From positions 496,001-560,000 of the forward strand of contig JAZAYU010000038.1 of assembly GCA_038501625.1 (NCBI GenBank): 64,000 nucleotides of DNA, read 5' to 3'. Each line of letters opens with the position of its first letter. The first letter of the stretch is position 1. The translations under genes were made by a program, and so were the position numbers. This DNA comes from Corbicula japonica (taxonomy: Eukaryota > Mollusca > Bivalvia > Venerida > Cyrenidae). The notes under the pieces were generated by a model, which made no database searches, was not told the origin of the DNA, and saw nothing but the letters and a program-made list of their open reading frames with translations. Of this stretch, positions 11,491-22,919 are shown piece by piece.

Positions 11491-12446
11491 TGTACAGGGG
11501 CGGTATTCATAAAGCTCCTAAGGAAGTTTTTTACCTTAGTTTTTAAGATTTTCCTTAGTTTCAACTATTTTTTTAAGAATTTCCCTTAGTTTGACAGTTA
11601 TTCCTTAAGTGATATTCATAAAGCTCCTAAGGCTAAAAGTCCCTTAAGTTGATCAAATTTTCCCTTAAAAGTTAAGGTAGCCCATTAGCTACCTTAATAT
11701 TTAAGGAAATTTCTTAAACATGGCGGAATAGCAGACGAACTCGGTTTGTTTTGCGAGAAGATTATAAATAATCGGTAAGTTTCTTTATATATCATAAAGT
11801 TTGTAACGAGTTGAATTGTTATAGTCCAGTCAGGCTACGCTCGCATATTTGCGAGACCGCTGTACGGTATGGTAGAGCTATTTTCGAAGGGAGACAATTT
11901 TAAAACAATTACAACAACAACACGAATTAATAATTTATCATTATTTTCAAGTAAAATTAATTCAATTATTCACAAGGAAGATATCAATCAGTATAGGGAT
12001 CGGAATAAAAATGGAATGCATGGAAATGATGTACCAATTGAGCTCGATTTCATGACAATGAGGTGCATTTTTCGTCTGAAATGACGAAAGTAGTAACGAC
12101 TAACGTGCAAAATTCATGGCTGTGCAGGCAACAATGTACTTGTAGATCTTTCACTACTGGCATATGTAACATACTGCAACTGGCAGGGAAAAGGCTAACA
12201 CATGTAGACTTTGGACAGGCACAATCCTTCACATTTTGAGTGTTGTCCTGTAGAATTCAATCAGGCAACTTCAAAATCAATGTGGTGTTGCCTGTCCTTG
12301 CAACAGAAATGTCAGAATACAACGAAACAAAATAGAACTCAGTATTGTCCTGCCATATTCAAGGGAACCTTTCAGCAAATCAGATTTATCTTTAAAATAT
12401 TGATACATGAAATCTTATTATTATACTGCAAAAGAGTCTCAGCAGT

Positions 12447-15400
12447 GTGGAAAAGATTTTGGTTTGCCTTCGGTATTTGGCCACTAGCACTATACAGCTA
12501 AATGCTGCAGACTTGCATAGCGTTTCACAGGCAACTGTGTCCCGTGTGATCAGCCAGGTTACCGATGCAGTTACCAAACCGGAGTTTATTGCAAGCCATA
12601 TCTGCTTTCCCACTGCATTGGGCGAAGTTAGACAAATCAAAGAAGATTTTTACAACATCGCTGGTTTTCCCAATGTAGTGGGAGTTGTTGATGGCACACA
12701 TGTGCAGATTCAGGCCCCCAGCATTGAAGAGCCTATGTATGTAAACAGAATGGGATATCATTCCATTAATACTCAGGTGTGTATGAACAATTTATACTTA
12801 ATTATTCAAAAATTCCGTAAGTGATATGCACAACATAGTGCCTTGTTTGTTTTTTTCATTTTGTAGGATAAGGCTAATGTCCTCTGGAGAGGTAAAATAT
12901 TACCTGAAATGGGAAAAGATTAGATTTCAAGATTTTTCTTACCAAAAAAATGTGCATAACCTAATCAGAAGGCACGGATTTGCTGGCTGATCTGGATCTA
13001 CACTGGTTGCACATGCAATAAAATGCATGTATATGGCGATATATAAAGATCAAGTGTTGGAAAAGTCTGGTAAACCATGTTTATTCATATGATATTCATC
13101 CCCAGGACACAAGCTATGACAGGATTTATTTTTAACTTATTCTGTTGAGAAAATATACTTATAGTGTAGCACTTTTGGATTTTTAATTTTTTAAGGTGGT
13201 CTTCGATGGTCAATGTCGGATAACCGACTTAGTTGCTCGGTGGCCTGGATCCACCCATGATAGCAGAGTTCTACGGGGAAGTGGATTATTTCAGCTGATG
13301 CAGGATGGTGCGTTACATGGAGCACACAATTACCTTCTAGGAGACAGTGGCTACCCATGCAAACGCTGGCTATTAACTCCATACATTAACCCTATAGGGA
13401 ATTCTCAACTCCAATACAACACGTAAGTGAAAGTGCTATTGCTGTAAAGTTAAACATTTCAGTATGATTTGCACAGAACCCTACTATTAACAGTATAACT
13501 AACAATTTTGTTAAACACAGCATAATTTCAGATTTGAAAGATAAAAGTTTACCAACAATCCTTACATTTCTGGGTATCTTGGTATAATCTCACGCATGTT
13601 AAACCCCAGATACAAAGAGCCATCGGTGATTGATTGGTAGTTTTTTAGCCAAATTATGGAGTGAACCAATGACAAGGGATTTACCACTGATATAAACTAT
13701 TGCTCAACTGTTTGCCACCTATCAATTGCTATTGGGGAAAGATGAGTTTCTCCGGTGAAAAATAACCGATAACTTGACTTTTAGACATGTTTATAATTCT
13801 CGATCGGTGAAAATATTTTACAAATAACCAATCGACAACTTGTCTACAACTGATTATCACCATTCGACATTGTGTCTAAAACTGATATCACCGATTGACA
13901 ACCTGTCTACAACCGATATCTCTGATGGGCCACTGATAAGCAACCAACCAACTTATACTCACCACCGATTGGAAAAAGATGAGAATAATAGTATACCTGC
14001 AACCCATGAAATATTTGTTTAACCCATTTAACACTCATCAATCACCGATGGCTGTTTACACAGAAAAAACAGAAATAAAGTAACGCACGACAACTGATAA
14101 TAACGGCGAGTAATTTAGAATAAAATAACCAATGGGGCACTGACTGTCTCTGTAACTGGGGCCTTACCAGCTATAAAGGTTGGTAAAATGCCAGCAAATA
14201 TGACTATTTACATGCTAGTGGTATTTACCAGTAAATACTGGCAAGTATTGGTCGATTGAGTTGAACACCCGTTAATTATACAATTTCCCTTATAGTCTAA
14301 TATGGTTGATTTCAAGCTAACTCATTAACTGACATTATATTTTACTCAAAATTTATAACTCAAGTATCATCTTATTTAAATTACTAAATTTATAGTTATT
14401 GAGTGTACTCTTAGCACGCTATCTGTTGTTTTTTTCATTTGTGTTAATCTTGGGATATTAGCTAAGTGAAGTAAATTGCGTGAAACTTAAGGTATTATCT
14501 TTCTTTAAAATGGTTATTCTGTGTACTAGTAGTGCTCACAAGAGTACAAGATCAGTTGTGGAGAGAGGTATAGGGCAATTGAAAAGGCGATGGGGAATTC
14601 TTCAAGGTGAATTACGTGTAAAACCTGAAAAGGCCTGCAAGTAAGTAAAGTAATCTTCAGCACAAAACATTGCCATTTCAAAACACTTACAAGCTTAAGA
14701 TATCTATTGAAAAGAAAAACAAGAGCAACCACGTTATCAATATAGTCTTTTTAAAAGTTTGTACTTGAATGCAATCATTAAACATTGTAGAAATGAGATT
14801 ATTTATGACAGTACTTGTAAAGTAGCAAAACAATGTTGATTCCAGTCAAAAGCGTTAACCCTTTCCTTGATATATATGCATTTTTACGCATGTGCGACCC
14901 GTGTAGATCCAGATCAGCCGGCACATCTGTGCCATGTGATCAGGATCTTCACTGGTCGCATTTTGGTCAGAAAAAAAAACCTAATGAATCAAAAAGCGAA
15001 CAGTTTAGATCCCGATCAGATGGCACGGATGTGCTGGCTGATCTGGATCTAAACTATTCACCCTAGCAATGAAGGTGTGTATCTATACAGGAAAGGGTTA
15101 AAATACACAACTGGGCTAAAAGCTCAAAATCACAGGAACTTATATTTATCAGAGTTGTAATACTTGTGAAAAATAAGTCCAATCATCTCCCACCTCCCAA
15201 AGTTGTGTCTGTTTAATACTGGAATATATTTCTGCAATAAAAAAAAATTGCTGCATCATTTAATAAAGAAGATTTTGATATTGCAGGATCATCTTATCAT
15301 GTGGTGTGCTGCATAACATATGCAAGGCAAGACAGATTCCCTTGCCTGAAGTAAACCAGGTGTTGCAGGTTGATGCAAATGACAACAACAATTTCAATGG

Positions 15401-15452
15401 ACCTCAAGAGGGATTGCACTACAGAGACTTTATTGCAGCCAACTATTTTTAA
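12447..15452 (+). CDS. Harbinger (HARBI1-like, DDE_Tnp_4) transposase, four exons
   Basis: Exons are about 12447-12776, 13196-13422, 14530-14640 and 15287-15452 (stop TAA), with donors GTGTGT, GTAAGT, GTAAGT and acceptors TTAAG, TACTAG, TTGCAG. All joins keep frame. Motifs in order: KILVCLRYLATST with a SQATVSRVI helix; GVVDGTHVQIQAP (first catalytic D); YVNRMGYHSIN; WPGSTHDSRVL (second D); GDSGYPCKRWLLTPY; YNTSAHKSTRSVVERGIG (catalytic E); CGVLHNIC near the end. The DDE triad is therefore intact. The enzyme would cut and paste the 11498-20502 element at 3-bp targets. The N-terminal exon is not resolved. An open stretch at 11869-12084 (QYRDRN near its end) is a weak candidate. Exon 1 is open upstream to about 12412, so 12447 is a provisional start. 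Confidence 0.85.
12950..13045. repeat. Fragment of GATCTGGATC-type MITE
   Basis: Within transposase intron 1. AAGGCACGGATTTGCTGGC-TGATCTGGATCTAC matches 15022-15055 in the MITE at 14859-15097. No terminal repeats can be placed. Confidence 0.5.
13790..13930. repeat. About 32-bp minisatellite in transposase intron 2
   Basis: Three degenerate units on the pattern ACCGATTGACAACCTGTCTA followed by CAACTGATATC, at roughly 13828-13920, with looser matches on either side (ATCGGTG, CACCGATTGG). Confidence 0.55.
14859..15097. mobile_element. piggyBac-like MITE, 239 bp, in transposase intron 3
   Basis: TTAA lies at both outer flanks (14855-14858 and 15098-15101), with TIRs CCCTTTCCT and its complement. 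A CCC start with a TTAA target is the piggyBac hallmark. The interior has an inverted GATCCAGATCAGCC...GGCTGATCTGGATC pair. It inserted after the Harbinger, in an intron, so without breaking the transposase. Confidence 0.75.
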
Positions 15453-15633
15453 GTGCATCAGAGTTTGAAAGGAATTGGTGGATTAATGATGTTGTGTTTT
15501 GATAGTTGTCGAATGTTTGTGACTTAAAAAAAGTATAAATATATGCAAAATAACTTCTGAATCCAAAAGTTCAGACATAAATAATCAACACTGCAAATGT
15601 AAATATTCATTTGTTTAATTGTTTATGTCTTAA

Positions 15634-16314
15634 GGGCTTACCACACTCGTCCACAGCATGTTCATCAATAAAAAGAAAATTATCAAAATCTCAATAACGG
15701 TGAAATGTTGTTCAATGATACTTTTCACCAATGAATGTTACTAATGTTTCTTTATTTTGCATACAGTAAGACACATTAGAAAAGTAAAGAAAAAAGCTAG
15801 ACCTAAAGATTCCTTCAAATTCTATTTACATTAATTCACAATAACTAAGCAATATAAAAAATTATTTTAATTCCTATGCAAGTGTTATGATACTGACAAG
15901 AAAATGTTGTGTACTTTGTAAAGAACTTTCAACTACTTAAAGAGAAATCAATTATTGTCATCCGTTTACGCAACCAGGAAGTTGAAGGTCAAACACACTT
16001 TTACTAATATCTAAAAAGGTTTGCAAATGTATGTAAACGAGGACACAAGACAGTATTGTCAGTATCATATTTCTCATGTGGGCATTTAAAATGATGTTTT
16101 GTGTTGTTTAGTTTTTGTGAAATTATGTAAATAGAATTTTTGCGAATTTTTACATCTCGCTATTTTTCTTAACAGTTCTAACGTGTCTTACCATATGCAA
16201 AATAAAGATACATTAGTAACACTCATTTGTGCAAAGTTTCATTGAACGGCATTTTGAGGTTTTCATAATTTTCTTTTTAACGATGAACATGCTGGGGAGG
16301 AGTGTGGTAAGTCC
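15634..16314. mobile_element. TTAA-flanked foldback element, 681 bp
   Basis: Direct TTAA flanks at 15630-15633 and 16315-16318. Very long imperfect TIRs (about 170-190 bp) start GGGCTTACCACACTCGTCC, with CATGTTCATC, AAAAGAAAATTAT and TTTATTTTGCATA paired inward. It lies between the two convergent Harbinger genes. A partial relative occurs at 59750-60070. The TIR starts GGG, not CCC, so the superfamily is uncertain. Confidence 0.7.
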
Positions 16315-16970
16315 TTAAATAATCAAGTGTGGACAAAGCATGAAAGCCAACTTCAAAATTTGTTAAGACAATTAATACAGGTAATACTTTCTCTTTACAC
16401 TGATTTCCAAAATATGTTTGTCATCACCTCAACAAAGTAAGATAAATTAATCAATTTTCCATACCAATGCAAAGAAAATACATCTAGACCATTAAAGATA
16501 TCAGTATACTAACACTTTAGTCACATTAGTTCAATTTCACAGTTATTTATAATTTTATCAAATTTTCAACAACAAATCTGACATAATGCATAAAAAGTGT
16601 CTTTTTCAGAACAATCTTTAAAACTGCTTATTCACAGTTCATGGTGGAATACTTCAATGTCACACAAGTGTTAAATAATACTTGTACTTCTATACAATGT
16701 TCATAAATGACTGAACAGAAGCAAATTTTCATCAAACTTTAAAGACTTACTAGTATAATTTAGGATCTGCTGTGAGTGAATTTTCTATATTAGTAGTTTT
16801 ACAACAAATTTAACTTCAAATATATTCATTCATACGCTTACTGCATAAGAATACTATATCACATTTACTCTATTTAAAGGTCTTCTATAACTAAAATTAT
16901 ACATTTTGATAATTAAAGACACTTTATATTTTCATTCTGAAACTGTGAATAGGCAGCTTTAACTTTCATT

Positions 16971-19900
16971 TTAAACACATATTTCTCCTTTCAGTTTCTT
17001 TATTTTGAGTTCAAAATATTCTATCTCCAGCCTCAACTTTCTTTTCTGGAGCATGTTTATCTCTGGATCACACTGGCAGTAATTGCTGAAATAATAATTA
17101 TTAATGTACATCTATAATCATATATTAGACAGGTGATTGGTATGTAAATTTGCCAAGTCCCCAACATACTGTCAAGCTTTGGTTTCTAGAGAAGGATGGA
17201 TTCAATACTGAGGTTTAAAACCAATTACATGTATTAACACCATTCTGTTCTTTGTACATTACCTGAGATATAATAAATATATTTTGACAGAACTGTAACA
17301 TAAAAACGTATGTCCACTGAATATACTGTCAATTAAACTTGTATGCCAAGTTCATAATTCCATTTGTTGTTATATGTGACAATATTTACAAATGTGTGAG
17401 TTTCCCAATGAGGGTGTGGTATTGAAAGCAAACAAGATAGTTTGTCAAGCTATAATAACTTGATGAGGATCCTGGGGACTGTGAAACATGTGATGAAGGG
17501 ACAGATCTATTAAGAGATGTCACTGCAGATCTCCCTGTCATCTGCGAAATCCCTCCAGCCTCTTGACTGAAATATATGTTGTTAGAAAAAGTACATGTAG
17601 TATTGAATGGTTTTCATTATGCATTAATCAGCTTAATTTGTTAGTTTCTCAATTGTGTCTACACTATGATAAAAACTTTATTATACTTTTGGTGTCATAC
17701 TCCACTTACATTGACAGTCTAATTAATGTTTGTTTTAGCTATTTAACAACATGTGTTTACAAGCTGTCTGATTAGGAACAATTTTAACATAGTTTAGAAA
17801 TACTTTGTCAAAATTATAAAATTGAAATACATGTAGTAACAATGAACTCATATGCATACCTGTTATTATCTTTATCTGTGGTTGCACTTTGAGATGTACT
17901 TCTACAAGAAAGGGAACATATAAAAAATGCAAGGATTATTCATGATGTTTTAATATTTGTTTGAAAATTAAAAAAAATATAAGTTTTGAAAAAGTATACA
18001 AAAGGCAGCAAAGCAAAATACATCTACAAGCACGATAATTGATTGACTACAGAGTATGTTAGCTGGTCTCAAGCCAGCAAACCCCCAGTCAAAAAACGGT
18101 AGTTAATCCAACCATGGTATTGGCAAAAGTAGTACACTAGTTCTATCTCATATTTCCATAATATTTAGCAACATTCATTTTGATTACTTTATACGCTCAT
18201 AATTATTCTTTATCAGTCATAATTTGAAAAGCATCACCTTCAAAAACTCTAGATAATGTTTTATTATATATTGTAATATTTGATGAGGAACTGTAAAAAA
18301 AATTGTAAAACTGCTTCTGTGCATGATTGCTGCTTCAACAAAAGCCTTGGTGTTAATATGATTAAAATATCAAAAGCATATCTTCATCTGTGAAATATAA
18401 CAGGAATTCATGTCAACTGAACAACTTACTGTCTCAGCTGAATAAGTGTGGTGTCCATTTCCTGGCCAGCACTCCCAGCAATGCTTACACTGTCCTTCCC
18501 TATGACCCCGATCACTGCCTCAGTGATTAGTGAATACTTACACCGTGAATCTGGTGCTGCTCCTTAAAACAGAGAGATCTAGACACTTTGACTTTATCAT
18601 TATGTTTATTACTATTTCATTAGTTAATCATTATGGTTATTATTGTTTTATATTTTATGGCTGTTGGATGTGGCCATTACTGATGTGCTTATTTTACTTT
18701 TTTCAAATGAAAATGTAATTTTAAAATCAGAATTTTGACAACTGCAAAATTAAGAGTCAATCTTCCGATTTTTTTTTGGATCTTTTTGTTTCATCAAATA
18801 ATGTTTCAGTATGTAGTTGTTGTTCTTTTTTTATACAAAACTTAATAGATAAGATGTAGAAGCACGGTACACATCATTTGTTGCCAAAGTCTCCCACTTC
18901 TCCCTTAAGTCTCCTCACTTCTCCCTAACTTGAAGTGAGAGAGAAGTCACTTCTCCCTAAAATTTCCATGTAGCAAGAGCCCTGTATAGGCTGATGCATT
19001 AACAAGATTTCTTAAAATGGAAACTTGCAGCGTTACAAAGATAACCTTCTTTGTCTTTGAGAACTCATTTTTCCTTTGTTGGATGGCTAATTTCAAAATT
19101 TATTCCTGTTATATTTATCAGACAGAACACCATTTTTTTTATAACTGTTTCAATTGGGCTGGTGAATCCCCATGTAATGGAGACTTAAAAACAATTACTT
19201 CTTAAAGAAATGTGCCTTTGGTAATCAGAAAAGATGGCACGGTGCTTTGCCACTACATTCTCCCATTTCTTGGAGAGCTCACTTACTGTCCTGGGAGTGG
19301 TACTTGAGGAGTTGAACTTGAGGCTAACTTCCTCCCACATTTTCTTTTTTGTTGCATTAGTAATTTCTTAATTTAAAAACATGTTAATGATCAAAAATGT
19401 TTTTTTTTATTATAGCGATGAATATCATAGATAATTGTGTAGGACTATCAACCTCTGAATTAGCAGATTAAAAAGTCAGTCCAAATCCAATCCTTGTATT
19501 TAGACATCATCAATTTTTATTAAATTCAACACTTTGCCTTACCAGTTGATTGCAAATTCACCTTAGAAATGGGCTAACCACTTGTATTAATGTTGCAATG
19601 TTTTTAATTCAAAACTTAAAACAGGAGGGGTTATGGGCCTTTGTATTCCCCATCATTGTTTCGTTACCATGGAACTGCACTGCTGCAGTAATACCCTAGT
19701 CTGCAGAAACCCAGATTTTAAATTCCTGTCTGTTTATAACGAACCGGGGACCTCCTTTTGTACAAGCGGACATACCTATCACTGTCTTATCTGTCAGGCA
19801 TTAGATCTATATTTGATAGTTAGTTAACCCACTGCAAGGCTGTAGTGTAGGGAATTCGATTTATGGATTTGTTACTTACAATTAGTGAACCTATGTTTGT

Positions 19901-20015
19901 CAAGTTTGTGCCTCGACAAAACAAACCCATCTGCCGTTTCTCCCATAAGCTCGGCAAGAAGCAAACACTCTTGCTCCGTGAAGTTTGGGGCGCGTGATTT
20001 TGCTTGTTTTTCCAT
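16971..20015 (-). CDS. Harbinger second protein, Myb/SANT-like DNA-binding
   Basis: Six minus-strand exons: 20015-19880, about 19371-19199, 18562-18430, 17901-17860, 17566-17390 and 17085-16971 (stop TAA). From exon 2 to 6 every GT-AG junction keeps phase. Exon 1 starts MEKQAKSRAPNFTEQE with a first helix. Exon 2 has ATKKKMWEEVSLKFN, RTVSELSKKWENVV (the tryptophan-rich SANT helices). Exon 3 has APDSRCKYSLITEAVIGVIG. The last exon is a lysine-rich coiled coil, LRLEIEYFELKIKKLKGE. In Harbinger this protein takes the transposase to the nucleus and the DNA ends. The exon 1 to 2 join (T + AA) would create a TAA stop, so this copy may be disabled or use another splice site. Confidence 0.75.
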
Positions 20016-20530
20016 GATCTTCGTCGTCTGCTTTTGACAGCGCATCTACTTCCGTTTCTATTTTTATCCGTTCAAAAAAAACCAAAATGAAGATACGCGA
20101 AGGTCGGCAAAACAAGTACGTAGGTGAACTTGACGCTGTACACATATAATTATACATCAAGTTCAAATCATACTATAACTGTAAACCTCGCAATTCCGAA
20201 TGTATGCTTGAATTAGTAAAAAGACGTGTGTTAACACCAAAATATGAAGAATAAATCCACGATTACATTTTCTTCGGCCACCATCCAGCCATTTTGAATA
20301 GCGTACTTCCGCTAGTGACGTCACCGTATATCAAATTAAATCTTTCCTCAGAAGCCTTTTTTCACTTAAGGAATTTCTTACCTAAGGGGAGAGTTAAGGG
20401 ATTTTTTGAGACGCGATTTTAAGGAAAATCTTCCCTTAGGGAAAAAATATAAGTTAAGAAGTTTCCTTACTTAAAATCTAAGGAGCTTTATGAATACCGC
20501 CCCAGAAGAGTTATGTTTATGGCAACAAAC

Positions 20531-20709
20531 TTCTCTCAACATCTTGACAAGATTTCAAGTTGAAGTACAGTTGATGTTTATTTGGTTCAAGGTCGTCTTT
20601 ATCTAATAGAGTTTTAAACACCACAATAAATGCGAACAGGACATCATCCCAATCCAACTGGTAAAATTTCTCTCAACATCTTGACAAGATTTCAAGTTGA
20701 AGTACAGTT
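20531..20709. repeat. Direct repeat, 42 bp, 137 bp apart
   Basis: TTCTCTCAACATCTTGACAA...AAGTTGAAGTACAGTT occurs at 20531-20572 and again at 20668-20709, just outside the right Harbinger end. Too short to classify. Confidence 0.7.
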
Positions 20710-21240
20710 CTAAAATCGCACTGAGCGATAAAATCAACATCTTGCATTTGTTTTTGGGGTAGATTGGAGTTTCACGGAAACTGACGAGAGGTTCTTTAGC
20801 TTTGCCAACTTTGTAATATAAGTTTGTAATTGGTGCTGGCAAATAGTTAGCATCAGTGGAATCTGTTGCATTCTGTAATTTTGCTGTTCTGGGAGATAAT
20901 ATTTATGCCTGCGTTGCAGTTAGGATCGCTCTGTTGCAGCAAAGAAGACCTTCCTTAGAAATGATTTTCCTTTAGGTAAACGAGATGTTTTTGGTCTGTT
21001 GCTCTGTCCTTTTATTGCAAACAATTCAGCAATAGTAACTGGGAGCACTGGACGTCATTCTGTAAAACGACAATCCATTTTTGAACCATTAATCAGAAAA
21101 TTGATATTTGTGTTGATTTTTTCAGTATGACTACCGTGTCAATAACAAATTAGTAAAACAGATTTGAATATATAAAAAATAACATTCTGAATCAACTTAT
21201 GAAAGAAGCAAAACATTTAAAAAAGAAAAGAAAGAAAAAA
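20710..21240. other. No gene assigned
   Basis: On the minus strand there is a basic stretch around 20930-21030 (GQSNRPKTSRLPKGKS...) that could be decayed coding sequence, but stops and lack of a family signature prevent a call. Confidence 0.3.
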
Positions 21241-21241
21241 G

Positions 21242-21317
21242 GTTCTACCTAGTCTGGGATTTGAACCGGGGTCCCTTGTATCAACAGGCAAAAGCTCTAC
21301 CACTGAGCCATGCCCTC
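21242..21317 (-). repeat. tRNA-like sequence (pseudo-tRNA or SINE head)
   Basis: On the minus strand it starts GAGGGCATGGCTCAGTGGTA (good box A) and has GGTTCAAATCC (box B) 33 bp later, the spacing of a real tRNA. The T stem pairs at only three of five positions, and the acceptor ends do not pair. I call it a tRNA pseudogene or SINE, not a working tRNA. Confidence 0.55.
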
Positions 21318-22174
21318 TGTATTCTTCTCCCTGCAACAAATCAATATAGAATCTATTAAAATATAAACACGCTGGAAAAGTGTTCATTCATTTTAAATAA
21401 CATTTTTTCATTATACATGATATAATTTGAATTTGAGAACTTATCCTAAACAAGTCTTTTTTTTTATAAGATCATATCTGTTATCTTGTAAACTTTTAAG
21501 ATAAACGGATACTGTAGATTATGACATTTATTATCGATACTGTCTTCTCAGGCTATGGCTGTATAATTTGTACATGTTGATACTTCGGTTCGGTACATGT
21601 ATTATTCTCCATTCGCAAATCTGGTGCAGCTAATCTTATTTAAACAAAAACGTATTACACAAGACATATTACAACATTGGATATTTTATAAATTGAAAAT
21701 AAAATACGTACAACTACATGTCGATCGATTTATTCCGTGGACGAACTAAACTTTTCCAGACGCTAGTAGAGGTTGATCATTTCAGGCTATCCTTACTCAA
21801 ACCCGGTATAATGGATGTTCATCTGTCAATCTCATCATGCCTGACATAATGCTGTTATTAAAAAATCTCTTTTTCATACCAAACATGAATGGTTTTGAGC
21901 GTAACAACTTGTTTACAGTTTTGTTGTTGTTGTTGTCTTCGTCGGTTTTCGTTCCCAGAATTGTCGAACAATTTTGTCAGTTCCCTATACGATCCTTACC
22001 TGTCAATTCCTACAAACATTAACCTGTTATTTCAGGCTTTATATGGTGTAAGATTGATATTTTATTAATAAAAACAAACAAGGTGAGCAATCCAGTGATT
22101 TATTACGATGAAGTGCGTACATATAAGCAAATGTAGTCAAACTACCTGGCAAAGTTCAAAGTTAATTTTCGTCA

Positions 22175-22275
22175 TGGGCACAGGCCTCGACCAAAATTTC
22201 GTTTACAAAATTATTTTCCCTATTATTTTGCAAACATATAAATATGATTTTCTTTTTGGTCGAGGCCTGTGCCCA
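22175..22275. repeat. Long hairpin, 22-bp perfect stem plus inner stem
   Basis: TGGGCACAGGCCTCGACCAAAA at 22175-22196 is perfectly complementary to 22254-22275. Inside, GTTTACAAAAT pairs with ATTTTGCAAAC at 10 of 11 positions. It lies 225 bp inside the right end of the 9784-22498 TIR pair. Confidence 0.75.
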
Positions 22276-22534
22276 ATACAAATTTTTCACTTATATGTTG
22301 GAAAAGTATGAAAAATTTACAAAAACATACAAACCTGTGTTCATTTATATACTATACAAGTACATTTTTTCAATTACTTTTTCACATATTTTGCTGTTTT
22401 TGTAAACATAAAGAATAAAACAATAGTTGTGTTACTTTTTCATTTTTAATTTTCTGCTAATTATTAGGCCAATATACACCCTTCGTGAATCTACCCCTTT
22501 AGATCGAGGCACCGCCAATTGTATGTCAAAAACG

Positions 22535-22632
22535 TGTATCGCATATCGTGCAACGTCCAACGTACGTCTATCGTGTATGGTGCGTCCGCCTATCGTTTAG
22601 CGTGCGTCCGTCTATCGCGTATCGTGCGTTTC
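22535..22632. repeat. CGTGCGTCCGTCTATCGT simple repeat, right
   Basis: Partner of 6640-6775: TATCGTGTATGGTGCGTCC, TAGCGTGCGTCCGTCTATCG. Same strand orientation as the left copy. Confidence 0.7.
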
Positions 22633-22919
22633 GTTTGTAACCTAAAACGTTCATAGTACTGTAATATATTGTTATTGATTTTGCATCCACGAACACATCC
22701 ACCCAGTCACGCTCACGAGCACATAATTTTAATAGGAATTTATCATTTTTTATGTATATATAGAATTTTGGTATTTTATTTAACTTTTGTATGTATAATC
22801 ATGATATTGTTGTCAATAATTATTATCATAACTTCGGAGTTTACTTTAAATGAAAGGGGGTTATTAATATTGTTCTTAAATTATATTGAATGAACTTGTA
22901 ATTTAATGAGAGGTAGACA

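Larger units (their letters stand above)
11498..20502. mobile_element. PIF/Harbinger DNA transposon, 9.0 kb, nearly complete
   Basis: Perfect terminal repeats of 22 bp start GGGCGGTATTCATAAAGCTC (11498) and end with the complement at 20502. They are bounded by a direct 3-bp duplication CAG (11495-11497 and 20503-20505). Subterminal regions are rich in CCTTAG/CTTAAG words, and the terminal motif is repeated at about 11611. Inside are a DDE transposase (+ strand, 12447-15452) and a Myb/SANT-like protein gene (- strand, 20015-16971). This convergent pair is the standard two-gene content of Harbinger. Two TTAA-flanked MITEs are nested in it. Confidence 0.9.
9784..22498. mobile_element. Second nested TIR pair (AAGGGGTAGGTTCACGAAGGGT)
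   Basis: The left end AAGGGGTAGGTTCACGAAGG and the complement of the right end agree at 22 of 23 positions, and further inward at GGCCTAAT. TTA lies outside both (9781-9783 and 22499-22501), with one extra A at the left end. A 3-bp TTA duplication fits PIF/Harbinger, but no second transposase was found. The Harbinger at 11498-20502 sits inside, leaving about 3.7 kb of element sequence. Confidence 0.5.
6609..22661. mobile_element. Outer mariner-like TIR pair enclosing a 16-kb nested insertion
   Basis: The left end CAGTACTGTGAACGTTTAAA (6609) and the complement of the right end, ending at 22661, match at about 26 of 31 positions. TA lies immediately outside each (6607-6608 and 22662-22663). 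A CAGT start with TA duplication is typical of Tc1/mariner. Just inside both ends are CGTGCGTCCGTCTATCGT-type short repeats. No mariner transposase was seen, so the 16 kb is best read as a small mariner-like element split by later insertions. Confidence 0.5.

Noticed and set aside
21242..21317. Functional tRNA gene
   Set aside because: Promoter boxes are good, but the T stem pairs at only three of five positions and the acceptor stem does not pair.
9784..22498. Maverick/Polinton giant transposon
   Set aside because: Size once seemed right, but no polymerase B, integrase, ATPase or protease pieces are visible and TIRs are short. Most of the interior is a Harbinger.
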